Below are positions 1 to 9,076 of a stretch of 64,000 bases of DNA, piece by piece. The notes under the pieces were generated by a model that was given only the letters and a program-made list of their open reading frames with translations, was not told the DNA's origin and made no database searches. Within the stretch, counting starts at the first letter, position 1. Each line of letters starts with the position of its first letter. Made by a program: the position numbers and the translations under genes. The DNA is taken from NCBI GenBank assembly GCA_018829205.1, contig JAHJUE010000006.1:62001-126000 (forward strand), read 5' to 3'. The DNA comes from Bacteroidota bacterium. Its GTDB lineage: Bacteria; Bacteroidota; Ignavibacteria; Ignavibacteriales; Melioribacteraceae.

Positions 1-2
1 GA

Positions 3-737
3 CAAAGAATTCAATGGGGATCAGGAAGAATTTGGAACCCTACCGATTTATTTAATCCAATTAATCCCGCGCTTTTTTATAAAATTGAAAAAGACGGCGC
101 AGACATAATTTCACTAAAATATATTTTCGGAAATTTTACCGATATCGATCTTGTATTTAACGCCGCGGAAAATTTTAGCGAGAGTAATTATGGTTTCCGG
201 TTCAGAACAAATTTTAATGAATACGATATTTCATTAATGGGGGGAAGATTTGACAAAAGAATTGTCGCCGGATTAGATATTGCCGGTAATTTTTTTGACG
301 CAGGTTTAAGGGGCGAAGGAATATTTTCCGCCGATGAAAATTTACTCAACAATAACTTTATTAAGTTTATTGTAGGAGCAGATTACCAGTTTACCTCAAA
401 ACTATATGGAGTTATTGAGTACCATTTTAATGGTGAAGGGAAAAAGGACAAATCAGAATACGAACTTTTAAAATTAGTGAACAATAAAATAATAAATCTT
501 AGTAAAAATTATTTGTACGAAGGTCTAATTTTTCAATACCATCCCTTAATTACATTTACATTATCCAACAACACCAACTTAAATGACGGCAGCGGTTATT
601 TGAGTATACTGGCAAATTATTCATTAACAGAAAACATATATATTAATGTCGGCACTCAAATTCTGTACGGAAATGACTTCACGGAATATTGGTATTATTC
701 AAAATCATTTTACGCACAGGGTGAATATTATTTTTAA
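3..737 (+). CDS. Outer-membrane beta-barrel protein, 5' end cut by window edge
   Basis: The frame is open from the first codon at position 3 to the TAA at 735-737, so the gene begins outside the window; 244 codons are visible. An ATG at 237 is internal, because the sequence before it codes for the same kind of protein (for example WGSGRIWNPTDLFNP near the edge). The protein is built of short alternating polar/hydrophobic stretches rich in Asn, Tyr and Phe, and it ends in EYYF. A terminal aromatic residue is typical of barrels inserted by the BAM complex. No signal peptide can be seen because the N-terminus is missing. I do not recognise the substrate or exact family. The stop overlaps the end of the convergent mgsA by four bases. 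Confidence 0.7.
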   Translation, partial: QRIQWGSGRIWNPTDLFNPINPALFYKIEKDGADIISLKYIFGNFTDIDLVFNAAENFSESNYGFRFRTNFNEYDISLMGGRFDKRIVAGLDIAGNFFDAGLRGEGIFSADENLLNNNFIKFIVGADYQFTSKLYGVIEYHFNGEGKKDKSEYELLKLVNNKIINLSKNYLYEGLIFQYHPLITFTLSNNTNLNDGSGYLSILANYSLTENIYINVGTQILYGNDFTEYWYYSKSFYAQGEYYF

Positions 738-1219
738 ACTATTTTCTTCACAACATCTCTTTTCAGATAGCCCGAATAATCTTTCAAAACAGGGGTATAC
801 TCGCTATTAAAAAGCGACGATGATATTATAAAATCCGCGGTTGATCTATTCGATGCTATCGGAATATTATACAAGGCCGCTATTCTAAGTAATGCCTTAA
901 CATCTACATCGTGAGGCTGAGGTTCCATAGGATCCCATAAAAATATTAGAATGTCAATTTTACCTTCGCTGATCAAAGCGCCCAACTGTTGATCTCCACC
1001 GAGAGGGCCGGATTTTAGTTTTTTAATTGAACTTATTTTTTCTTTGGAATTATCCTTAGTAATTTTTTTTATAAGAGCTTTCTCAATTAACATTCCCGTA
1101 GTACCTGTACATACAATTTTATGAGTCAGAATTAGTTTATAATTCCATTCAACCCATTCAATCATGTCCTGCTTCCTATTATCATGCGCAACCAAAGCAA
1201 GTGTTTTAACTTTTTTCAT
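734..1219 (-). CDS. mgsA: Methylglyoxal synthase
   Basis: Cytoplasmic enzyme that converts dihydroxyacetone phosphate to methylglyoxal and phosphate, a glycolytic bypass when phosphate is scarce. The 161 residues fit the family (E. coli 152). Visible active-site elements are His12 in ALVAHD, the TGTTG phosphate loop near residues 38-42, SGPLGGDQQ with the catalytic Asp76 (E. coli Asp71), FLWDP with Asp96, and His103/Asp106 in PHDVDVKALLR. Compared with E. coli there is an insertion of several Lys/Ser-rich residues around 50-65. It is monocistronic and convergent with the upstream barrel gene (4-nt overlap). The start is the ATG that places the ALVAHD strand at the N-terminus as in the family. 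Confidence 0.95.
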   Translation of the reverse strand: MKKVKTLALVAHDNRKQDMIEWVEWNYKLILTHKIVCTGTTGMLIEKALIKKITKDNSKEKISSIKKLKSGPLGGDQQLGALISEGKIDILIFLWDPMEPQPHDVDVKALLRIAALYNIPIASNRSTADFIISSSLFNSEYTPVLKDYSGYLKRDVVKKIV

Positions 1220-1321
1220 AATTTATACCGTTTTTAATATATTCGAATTATTAGTTAATGAAATTAAGTAATTCATATAAATAATAATATTAATTTTATG
1301 TAATTAATTAGAATCATTTAA

Positions 1322-1599
1322 GTAAGATCATCTTTTTTTGTAACTGTATATGAACCAGCGGCTAAAGTATAAAAATAAATTCCGCTGCCTAAATTACCGG
1401 CGTCATAGATTATACTATAATTACCATGTGATTTTTTTTATTTACTTGTGTTTTAATGCATTTGCCCAATAGATCAAATACCTTAACGGTAACGTTATGT
1501 TCGACGCCGGATGGAAAATGTAATTTCATTTATTTCAGAATATATTAATTCATTTGAACCGAAATCCATAGGCTGAAGTTGGTTTATTATAAACGGAAG
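1322..1599 (-). pseudogene. Decayed T9SS type A sorting domain
   Basis: The roughly 400-base gap between mgsA and alr is not empty. Read on the minus strand it still encodes, in three frames, the parts of a C-terminal sorting domain in the right order: LPFIINQLQP (compare the intact ILNQNYPNPF), then ITFSI, then VTVKVFDLLGKCIKTQV, then after a frameshift in an A/T run (about 1432-1440) YSIIYDAGNLGSGIYFYTLA and AGSYTVTKK. Intact copies of the same domain end the genes at 11107 and 26903. No long ORF joins the parts and the cargo protein upstream is gone, replaced by alr. This is the scar of a deleted secreted protein. The assignment rests on motif order, not on a database search. Confidence 0.75.
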
Positions 1600-1618
1600 T
1601 TAAAATTTGAGCAGCGGA

Positions 1619-2770
1619 TTAATCGGTTACAATTCTAGGAATATTTCCCGGTAAACGCGATAGCAATTCATAATTAAGCTGATTGCTCATCTGCATAAAT
1701 GACTGCACAGTGATTTCATTTTTTCCCTGTTTACCAATTATAACAACCGAATCTCCCTTACGTACTCCCGGTATGCTGGACACATCAACAATTATTAAAT
1801 TCATATTTACAGTCCCCACTATTCCAACCCTCTGCCCTCTTATAAGTACCCTGCCTGTATTGCTTAAAGACCTGCTGAAACCGTGCGAATAACCAATTGG
1901 AATTAATGCTACTTTCATATTTCTTTCGGCTAAGAAATAATTACCGTAACCAATAAATTCACCCATTTTAACATTCTTCGTACTCATTACCTTACTTTTC
2001 CATTCAAGTATTCTTTTAAGAGGATCTTCATGAATTTTCTTTTTCGCGATATGATCAATAAAAGTCTCAAGACTCGGCCAGAATCCGTATTGTAAAATTC
2101 CTACTCTTACCATGTCCATCTGCATATAAGGATATGTCATAGCAGCGGCTGAACTTGCGGTGTGTTTAATTCTTGGCTTTACACCTTCTTTAATAAACTT
2201 ATTATAAATTTTATTAAATATTTCATACTGATTATGAATACGCACATAATTTGAAATGCTTTCCGCTCCCGCATAATGTGTGCAAAGACCAATGATTTCA
2301 AGCTTATCCGAATTTTTCTTAACAATTTCCAATACTTTACCTAACCTTCTGCTTCCGAATCCGGTTCTATTCATACCGGTTTCTACTTCAATATGAATAA
2401 GTGCTCTCTTTTTTGTTTGTTTTGCAATTTCTATTGCTTTTTCCAAACGGTCAAAATCAAATACATAAAATTCTATTTTATTATTTATTGCCCATTCTAA
2501 TTCATCATTATCAATAAATCCCATTATCATAATATCATTTTTTTTCTTTAAGGCGGTTTTTACTCTTAAGGCTTCGTCAGCGCTGTAAACCGAAAAATGG
2601 TTTATACCGCATTCCTGTGCCAGCTTTACATAAGGCTCAATTCCATGCCCGTAAGCATTACCTTTAACAACACTTGAGATTTTAACATTCCCGCCTATAT
2701 AATTTTTTAGATATTCAAAATTTGATTTCAATGCAGCCCTACTTAATTGAATAATTGATGTATTAAACAT
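1619..2770 (-). CDS. alr: Alanine racemase
   Basis: PLP enzyme that interconverts L- and D-alanine for peptidoglycan. The 383 residues match the usual size. The N-terminal TIM barrel carries VVKGNAYGHG with the PLP lysine Lys36 and Tyr40. The conserved MNRTGFG loop lies near residues 133-139 and HTASSAA near 203-209. The C-terminal beta domain has IGYGNYF with the second catalytic base Tyr275, followed by PIGYSHGF and RVGIVGTVNMN. The start ATG (2768-2770) shares one base with the TAA of the amidohydrolase upstream (TAATG), so the two are translationally coupled. In this pair D-Ala supply and amino-acid deacylation may be co-expressed; the reason is not evident. Confidence 0.95.
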   Translation of the reverse strand: MFNTSIIQLSRAALKSNFEYLKNYIGGNVKISSVVKGNAYGHGIEPYVKLAQECGINHFSVYSADEALRVKTALKKKNDIMIMGFIDNDELEWAINNKIEFYVFDFDRLEKAIEIAKQTKKRALIHIEVETGMNRTGFGSRRLGKVLEIVKKNSDKLEIIGLCTHYAGAESISNYVRIHNQYEIFNKIYNKFIKEGVKPRIKHTASSAAAMTYPYMQMDMVRVGILQYGFWPSLETFIDHIAKKKIHEDPLKRILEWKSKVMSTKNVKMGEFIGYGNYFLAERNMKVALIPIGYSHGFSRSLSNTGRVLIRGQRVGIVGTVNMNLIIVDVSSIPGVRKGDSVVIIGKQGKNEITVQSFMQMSNQLNYELLSRLPGNIPRIVTD

Positions 2771-3927
2771 TATAATCTCGATATTTTTTTTGCGATATGA
2801 TAGAAAACCATTATCCCGGTTTCTATAATCTCATCCGGGAAATCATAGTCGGGATTGTGAAGCTGCGGAGTTTTTAATCCGGCGCCAATACCAAATAAAG
2901 CGCCATTAAAATTATATGTAAAATGCCCGAAATCTTCCGACCATTTAAAGGGAAGTTCTTTTTTAATTTCCTTAATATTATTTTCCTTTATTACTTCTTT
3001 AATAATTTTTATACATTCAATACTATTCACTGTCGCAGGAAATTCTTCAGTGTAAGTAATTTCCTCTTTCAAATTTTCCTTTTCAGCAATTTGTTTTACG
3101 GCTAACCCGGCGGATTCGGTCAATAATTTCATGTCATCATCGTTATAACTTCTAAATGTAGCCATTACTTCAGCATAACCGGGATTTGTGCCGAAGGCTT
3201 TTTCCCCCAGTCTTGCACATACTACTGTTACTAATGAAAAGTCAATTAATTTACCATTTAAATCATCTACCAGATTATTTAGCATAATAATAATATTCGA
3301 CATTGCTATTGACGGATTAATTCCATTTTCAGGTTCGGCCGCATGAGATGTTTTGCCGTATAATTTTATTATCATCCCTTTTGACGCTGATGCAAAATTT
3401 TCATGCCTTGTTATAATACTGCCCAACTCAAATCCAGGTAAATTATGAAGAGCAAAAATATAATCAGGTTTTATTTCCTTAAATTTTTCGTCATTTAATA
3501 TTTTTTGAGCGCCTTCTCCAATTTCTTCGGCGGGTTGAAATAAAAGAATAATTTTACCCTTATTTATTTTATGTTTTGATAGGACAATTCCTAATCCGGC
3601 TAGTATGGCCATATGACCGTCATGTCCGCATTTATGCGAGATATTTTCTTTTGTTGATTTATAAGGAAATGAATTAATCTCTTGAATTGGCAGCGCATCC
3701 AGCTCAGCTCTGAATAAAATTGTTTTCCCCGTTACACCTGAATCATAAATAAATGCGATGCCGGTTTCACCAATCCTTTTAATAATTTTGTCAGGTTTAT
3801 CCCATAAAAATTTCTGTATGGTGTCTGCAGTGGAAAATTCGCTGTGAGCTAATTCCGGATTAGCATGTATAAATTTTCTTAAATCTATTATTTTGTTAAT
3901 TTCTTCCGGTGAGAGTAATTTTTCCAT
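2770..3927 (-). CDS. M20 family amidohydrolase (N-acyl amino acid hydrolase type)
   Basis: Metal-dependent cytoplasmic amidohydrolase of the M20D group (hippurate, N-acetyl amino acid and IAA-amino acid hydrolases). The 385 residues match the family. The order is RKFIHANPELAHSEF near residue 17, KCGHDGHMA with metal ligands Cys100 and His102, FQPAEEIGEGA with the acid/metal Glu pair near 137, ALHNLPG with His near 160, the dimerisation lid (about 180-290), and the last ligand His in PQLHNPDYDFP near the C-terminus. The substrate cannot be read from sequence. It is the first gene of a two-gene unit with alr (TAATG overlap). The divergent msrAB gene starts 220 bp away. Confidence 0.9.
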   Translation of the reverse strand: MEKLLSPEEINKIIDLRKFIHANPELAHSEFSTADTIQKFLWDKPDKIIKRIGETGIAFIYDSGVTGKTILFRAELDALPIQEINSFPYKSTKENISHKCGHDGHMAILAGLGIVLSKHKINKGKIILLFQPAEEIGEGAQKILNDEKFKEIKPDYIFALHNLPGFELGSIITRHENFASASKGMIIKLYGKTSHAAEPENGINPSIAMSNIIIMLNNLVDDLNGKLIDFSLVTVVCARLGEKAFGTNPGYAEVMATFRSYNDDDMKLLTESAGLAVKQIAEKENLKEEITYTEEFPATVNSIECIKIIKEVIKENNIKEIKKELPFKWSEDFGHFTYNFNGALFGIGAGLKTPQLHNPDYDFPDEIIETGIMVFYHIAKKISRL

Positions 3928-4147
3928 AATTATCTTAATCCGTATAATTCAGAATTATTTTAAGGTAAATATAATTTACTGAATCTACAACATTTTACAT
4001 CTTTTTAAATTTATGAAAATTAGTTTATTGAACTTTATTGCCGCGAAATATGTATTAATGTATATTCATAATTATTACTTATCCGTGATTATTTTGTGAT
4101 ACTTGAATCTTATAGTTGACATATGATTTTAATGAATAGAGGAATGT

Positions 4148-5215
4148 ATGAGAAAATTATTATTTGTAAATTATTTATTGTTACTACTAATCGGATGCTC
4201 AAAAGGAGAATCCACGGAGATAAAAGAAATGAAAACATATTCGAATAAAACGGAAACAGCAGTTTTTGCAGGGGGATGTTTCTGGTGCATAGAAGCCCCC
4301 TTTGAAAGTATTGACGGAGTAGTTTCTGTTATATCAGGTTATAGCGGCGGACCTGAAAAGAATCCAAGTTACAGGGAAGTTTCAAGCGGTTCAACCGGGC
4401 ATGTAGAAGCCGTTCAGGTTGAATATGATCCTGCAGTAGTCAGTTTTTCTGAAATACTGGATATATACTGGAAACAATTTGACCCGACCGATGTTGGAGG
4501 ATCTTTTCACGATAGAGGACCGCAATATGAATCCGTTATATTTTATAAAAATGAATTGCAGAAAAAAGTCGCCGAAGAATCAAAAGAAAGATTAAATAGA
4601 TCAGGCATATTTAAGAATCCTATCGCTACAAAAATATTGCCGTTTAATTCATTTTATCCGGCTGAAGAATATCATCAGGATTATTACAAAAAAAACCCTG
4701 ATCATTATAACAGTTACAAAAAGGGTTCTGGAAGGCAAGATTTCATATTAGGACTTTGGGGCGATTTGGGAGTAGGCGAATATATGTCGAAGGATAAGTC
4801 GTTATTAAAAAAGGAATTAAATGATTTAGAATACAAAGTTACTCAGCAAAACGGTACCGAACGCGCGTTTGACAATAAATACTGGGATAATCACGAAAAA
4901 GGTATTTATGTTGATATTGTAAGCGGCGAACCCTTGTTCAGTTCAAAAGATAAATTTGAATCAGGCACCGGGTGGCCGAGTTTCGTAAAACCGATTGACC
5001 CAAGATATTTAAATAAAGTTGTAGATGATTCACATTTTATGACAAGGGTAGAAGTAAGAAGCCATTTCGGAGATTCGCATCTGGGGCATGTTTTTATGGA
5101 CGGTCCCGAACCAACTAATTTACGCTATTGCATGAACTCTGCGTCAATGCGCTTTATCCCGAAAGAAAAGATGAAAGAAGAAGGTTACGGCGAATATTTA
5201 TGGCTTGTTGATTAA
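4148..5215 (+). CDS. msrAB: Lipoprotein MsrA-MsrB methionine sulfoxide reductase fusion
   Basis: One chain with both peptide-methionine sulfoxide reductases, repairing S- and R-oxidised methionine in exported proteins. Residues 1-17 are a lipoprotein signal (LLLIGC, lipidated Cys17), so it acts outside the cytoplasm. MsrA occupies about 35-190 with GGCFWC (catalytic Cys44, Cys47 next to it). MsrB occupies about 215-350 with [17 protein letters not shown] and RYCMNSAS (catalytic Cys328). The usual zinc CxxC pair of MsrB is absent: the site reads [11 protein letters not shown], as in the zinc-free Neisseria PilB type. The start is ATG with AGAGGA six bases upstream. Electron delivery would need a periplasmic thioredoxin-like partner, which is not present next to it. 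Confidence 0.95.
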   Translation: MRKLLFVNYLLLLLIGCSKGESTEIKEMKTYSNKTETAVFAGGCFWCIEAPFESIDGVVSVISGYSGGPEKNPSYREVSSGSTGHVEAVQVEYDPAVVSFSEILDIYWKQFDPTDVGGSFHDRGPQYESVIFYKNELQKKVAEESKERLNRSGIFKNPIATKILPFNSFYPAEEYHQDYYKKNPDHYNSYKKGSGRQDFILGLWGDLGVGEYMSKDKSLLKKELNDLEYKVTQQNGTERAFDNKYWDNHEKGIYVDIVSGEPLFSSKDKFESGTGWPSFVKPIDPRYLNKVVDDSHFMTRVEVRSHFGDSHLGHVFMDGPEPTNLRYCMNSASMRFIPKEKMKEEGYGEYLWLVD

Positions 5216-5237
5216 CTTGCTTATAATATTGTAAAAT

Positions 5238-5267
5238 AAGGCCGTATGAATAAAATGCGGCCTTTTT
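5238..5267 (+). terminator. Rho-independent terminator after msrAB
   Basis: A stem AAGGCCG / CGGCCTT (5238-5244 with 5258-5264) is followed by a T run, 22 bases after the msrAB stop. It separates msrAB from the sensor kinase gene. Confidence 0.8.
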
Positions 5268-5308
5268 GTACACTGTAATTTTTCATATTTTTTTTTATAT
5301 CTTCACAT

Positions 5309-8300
5309 ATGAAAAAAGCCGCCGCATTATTTTTTGTAATTTCGCTTATTTTTTTTGATAAATATTTCTCTTATCAACTCCCTACTGAATTTGTAAATTT
5401 TACAATCAAGGATGGTCTATCACACAATTACGTAAAAAGTATTTTTCAGGATAAGCAAGGATTTCTATGGATAGGGACAAGCAGCGGACTAAACAAATAC
5501 GACGGATATAAATTTACAGTTTATAAATTCAATCCTTCCGACAGCACAACTATTTCAAATAATAGGATTACATCAATAACAAATTTTGACGACACTCGTG
5601 TTTTTGTGAGTACTGATTTTGGTTTTAACATTTTAAATAAGTTTACAGGTAATAATAGAAGAGTATATTTACCCGCAAATGAAAAAGGTCAAATAGCCGC
5701 AAACGCAGTCAAAAAAATATTAATAGATTCTGAAGGAACAATTTATATTGGAACATACGGCGCGGGATTATTTATTTACGATTTTAATAGAAATAAGTTT
5801 CATAATTTTATAAATGACCCTGATAAAAAAGGCGATTCCAGTTTTGATTATATTACCGATTTATTCGAAGATTCTGAAAATCGATTATGGGTGGCCTCAT
5901 TCGGAGGTTTATCCGAATTCGATAAATCAAAAAAGAGCTTTATAAATTACAAACCGGATAAAATAAACAAATTCAGTCTTTCATTTAAAGTTGTTACTAA
6001 ACTGGCGGAGAAAGACAGAAATAATTTATGGCTTGGCACAGCACAGGGAATTAATATATTTAATAAATTATCTGAAACTTTCTCGAACCATTTAAATTCT
6101 TCCGCTCCATATTTGGACAACAACAACATAACGGGAATATTATTCAGCGAAAACGATAAAGTTGTATATTCAACTGCAAAAAACGGTTTTTGTATTTATG
6201 ATTTTGAAACAGGATTACTCAAATATTATAATGACAAAAGCGAAGTCTCTCCTCTTCCGGAAAATGCAGTTTCAATTATATTTGAAGACCGTTCAGGCAT
6301 CATTTGGTTTGGTACTTTGAACACCGGTTTATTTAAGTTTATTCAGCACAAAAATGAATTTGTAAATATAAATTTAAACGAAGGAATTGGCGGAACAAAT
6401 AATCAAAAAGAGACTTACAGAATTTATGAAGACAGTAAAAATAATATTTGGATAGGAACTGAACACGGGATTTACAAAAAGGAAAAAGATTCCTTTTTTT
6501 ATATCTTAAAATTTGAAAAAGAGTTGAAGGGAAAATCCGTAATTTCAATTTTAGAAGACCGCAAAAATAACATTTGGGTTGGGACAGAAAACGGACTTTA
6601 TATTTTTTCTCACGATGATAAATTAATTAAATCTTTTTTTAAAGATAGAAACAATCATTTAAAGTTAAAATCAGACGCCATTTCATATTTGTATAAAGAC
6701 AGTAATAGTGAAATTTGGGTAGGTACTTATTTTGAAGGTATTGCAAAGTACAACTACCAAAATGACACTTTTCACAATTACCCGTGCGCGTTTGAAAGCG
6801 ATACTTCTTTACTTGGTTACAACGTTACTTCTATTGTTGAGGATAAACAAAACAATTTATGGATAGGCACTTTACATGGTTTAAGCGTTTTAAATACGGT
6901 CAATAACACCTTTAAACATTTTACACACAATCCGAAATCCGAAAACTCACTCCCTTCAAATTCAATATTATCCTTGGAATTGGACTCAGATGATAATTTA
7001 TGGATTGGAACATTCGGCGGCGGATTAGCCAAATACAACGGTACACAATTCAAAATTTATCTCGAAAAAGACGGATTACCGAGCTCGGTGATAGCTCAAG
7101 TAATAGATTATAAAGGAAACATTTGGATAAGCTCTGATAATGGAATCTGCGAGTTTGATGTTTTGAACAATAAATTTAAATCATACGGATTTGATGATGG
7201 ACTTTATTCTAAAGAATTCAATTCTGCGTCGGGAATAAAATCATCGGACGGGAATATTTATTTCGGAAGCACTAGCGGAGCGATTCGTTTTAATCCTGAC
7301 AACCTTTTTATGAATACAAATATTCCAAAGACTGTAATCACCTCAATAAAAGTTTTAAACAAAGAAATGATAGGTGATTATTACTACAACAATACATTAA
7401 GACTGAATCACGATGAAAATTATATAACAATAGAATTCACATCCCTTGATTTTACAAATCCAAGCAAAAACCATTATTCATATAAACTATTCGGAAAAGA
7501 TTGGATCGATTTAAAAAATAGAAGATATATAGATTTCGCCGACCTGCAACCTGGAAATTATTCTTTTTCGGTAAAAGGTTCAAACAATGATTTAATTTGG
7601 GATGACACCGGCGCGCAAATTAGTATTATTATTAATCCACCTTTTTGGAATACTTGGTGGTTTTTCGCTTTTATGTTTTCAACCATTCTTTCAATAATTT
7701 ATATGATTCATAAAATTATTGTATCTCAAAAAACAAAACATCTGCTCGAACTTAATAAAATTAGGCTCGAAGCCGCCGATGACTTTCACGACCATATCGG
7801 TCACACATTAACAAAAATTTCTTTATTTGCGGAAATGCTGAAAAAACATATAAATATTAATCCTGTGAAAGCGATTGAATACACTGATAAAATTAGATCC
7901 GCATCTACATCATTATATAATGAAGCAAAAGATTTTATTTGGTCGCTCGACCCGCATAACGACACAGTTTATGAACTTGCTGTTTATTTAAAGGATTTCG
8001 GTGAAGATTTTTTCAGCAGAACAGGTATCGCATTTAACAACCAAGAAATAAATGAAGAATTGGAAAAGTATTCATTAATCATGAAAACAAAACGTGAGGT
8101 AATTTTTATTTTTAAGGAAATTATGAATAATTCATTAAAACACTCTAAAGCGGCAAATGTTTATTTTAATATTTACTGTAAAAACAATACCTTATATTTT
8201 AGTTTCAAAGACGACGGGAAAGGTTTCGACCTTGAGTCAATTCAAGAAGGTCGTGGTATAAAAAGTATAAAGTCCAGAGCAGAAAAAATAAATTTTAATC

Positions 8301-8371
8301 TTCAGTTTAATTCAAAGAAAACTAGCGGAACCGAGATTGTAATTTCATCATCAATTCATGAAATTAATTGA
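5309..8371 (+). CDS. Two-component propeller sensor histidine kinase
   Basis: Large membrane sensor (1020 residues) of the regulator-propeller family common in Bacteroidota, often tied to polysaccharide sensing. Residues 1-22 are a signal or anchor. About 30-680 hold two seven-bladed propellers made of repeats of the type DxxNxLWIGTxxGL (for example FLWIGTSSGL, LWIGTFGGGL). About 690-775 is a Y_Y_Y domain (YSYKLFGKDW, LQPGNYSFSVKG). One membrane helix lies near 784-803. A HisKA_3-type dimerisation domain carries the phosphorylated His827 in DFHDHIGHTL, and a HATPase domain has the N box (EIMNNSLKHS), DDGKGFD and GRGIKS. It has no receiver domain of its own; the cognate regulator follows after 6 bases. 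The ligand is unknown. Confidence 0.93.
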   Translation: MKKAAALFFVISLIFFDKYFSYQLPTEFVNFTIKDGLSHNYVKSIFQDKQGFLWIGTSSGLNKYDGYKFTVYKFNPSDSTTISNNRITSITNFDDTRVFVSTDFGFNILNKFTGNNRRVYLPANEKGQIAANAVKKILIDSEGTIYIGTYGAGLFIYDFNRNKFHNFINDPDKKGDSSFDYITDLFEDSENRLWVASFGGLSEFDKSKKSFINYKPDKINKFSLSFKVVTKLAEKDRNNLWLGTAQGINIFNKLSETFSNHLNSSAPYLDNNNITGILFSENDKVVYSTAKNGFCIYDFETGLLKYYNDKSEVSPLPENAVSIIFEDRSGIIWFGTLNTGLFKFIQHKNEFVNINLNEGIGGTNNQKETYRIYEDSKNNIWIGTEHGIYKKEKDSFFYILKFEKELKGKSVISILEDRKNNIWVGTENGLYIFSHDDKLIKSFFKDRNNHLKLKSDAISYLYKDSNSEIWVGTYFEGIAKYNYQNDTFHNYPCAFESDTSLLGYNVTSIVEDKQNNLWIGTLHGLSVLNTVNNTFKHFTHNPKSENSLPSNSILSLELDSDDNLWIGTFGGGLAKYNGTQFKIYLEKDGLPSSVIAQVIDYKGNIWISSDNGICEFDVLNNKFKSYGFDDGLYSKEFNSASGIKSSDGNIYFGSTSGAIRFNPDNLFMNTNIPKTVITSIKVLNKEMIGDYYYNNTLRLNHDENYITIEFTSLDFTNPSKNHYSYKLFGKDWIDLKNRRYIDFADLQPGNYSFSVKGSNNDLIWDDTGAQISIIINPPFWNTWWFFAFMFSTILSIIYMIHKIIVSQKTKHLLELNKIRLEAADDFHDHIGHTLTKISLFAEMLKKHININPVKAIEYTDKIRSASTSLYNEAKDFIWSLDPHNDTVYELAVYLKDFGEDFFSRTGIAFNNQEINEELEKYSLIMKTKREVIFIFKEIMNNSLKHSKAANVYFNIYCKNNTLYFSFKDDGKGFDLESIQEGRGIKSIKSRAEKINFNLQFNSKKTSGTEIVISSSIHEIN

Positions 8372-8377
8372 GAAAAT

Positions 8378-8995
8378 ATGATACGCGTTATTATTGTAGA
8401 AGATGATCAAGAAATTAGAGAAAGTCTTTCTGTTTTCTTAAGTGAATCGGAAGGAATAAAATATTCGGGCAGTTTCGGAGATTGCGAAACAGCTCTAAAA
8501 AATATCCATAGTCTTTTACCTGATGTTATACTAATGGATATAAGTCTGCCGGGAATGAACGGAATTGAAGGTGTGAAGAAAATCCGGGAGAAGTACGAAG
8601 ATATTGATATAATTATGCTCACAGTTCATAAAAACGATGAAATGATTTTCGACTCATTGTGTTCGGGGGCTTGCGGCTATTTGATGAAAAACACTGCTCC
8701 GTCAGAAATTGTAGAAGCTATTAAAGAAGTGCGGAAAGGAGGCTCTCCTATGAGTACTGAAATAGCTCGCAGAATAGTTACCTCCTTCCACATAAAAAAG
8801 AAAATTGATTTCACTTCACGCGAACATGAAGTGTTAGGGCTTCTTTGCAAAGGATTAAGTTATAAATCTATTGCTGACAAACTATTCGTAAGCATTGAAA
8901 CCGTACATTTTCACATAAAGAATATTTATAGAAAACTTCATGTAAATTCAAAATCACAGGCAGTCGCCAGAGCACTTAAAGAAAAATTAGTCTAA
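8378..8995 (+). CDS. NarL/LuxR-type response regulator
   Basis: DNA-binding regulator of 205 residues, partner of the propeller kinase just upstream (6-base gap, same strand). The receiver domain (1-120) has VEDD, the phospho-acceptor Asp54 in ILMDISLPG, the switch Thr82 and Lys104. The C-terminal LuxR helix-turn-helix (about 140-200) reads FTSREHEVLGLL, LSYKSIADKL, SIETVHFHIKNIYRKL. A HisKA_3 kinase with a NarL-type regulator is the usual pairing. The next genes on the same strand (secreted FG-GAP protein, esterase) are candidate targets by position only. Confidence 0.95.
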   Translation: MIRVIIVEDDQEIRESLSVFLSESEGIKYSGSFGDCETALKNIHSLLPDVILMDISLPGMNGIEGVKKIREKYEDIDIIMLTVHKNDEMIFDSLCSGACGYLMKNTAPSEIVEAIKEVRKGGSPMSTEIARRIVTSFHIKKKIDFTSREHEVLGLLCKGLSYKSIADKLFVSIETVHFHIKNIYRKLHVNSKSQAVARALKEKLV

Positions 8996-8999
8996 AATT

Positions 9000-9016
9000 C
9001 AGAACTCCCAGTTCTG
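9000..9016 (+). terminator. Short hairpin after the response regulator gene
   Basis: CAGAACT-CCC-AGTTCTG is a perfect 7-bp stem with a 3-base loop, five bases after the stop. No T run follows directly, so it may only be a weak terminator or an mRNA end protector. Confidence 0.35.
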
Positions 9017-9076
9017 GTAGTAACATTCATCCTTTTTCATCCCTAAATTTTGCAGGAATATTTCAAAGGTGAACTC

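Noticed and set aside
237-737. Short barrel gene starting at ATG 237
   Set aside because: The frame is open without a stop to the window edge and the upstream part has barrel-like sequence, so this is the 3' part of a larger gene.
6020-6050. TGGCAC near 6032 as a sigma-54 promoter
   Set aside because: It lies inside the propeller kinase gene and has no TTGC element at the correct spacing.
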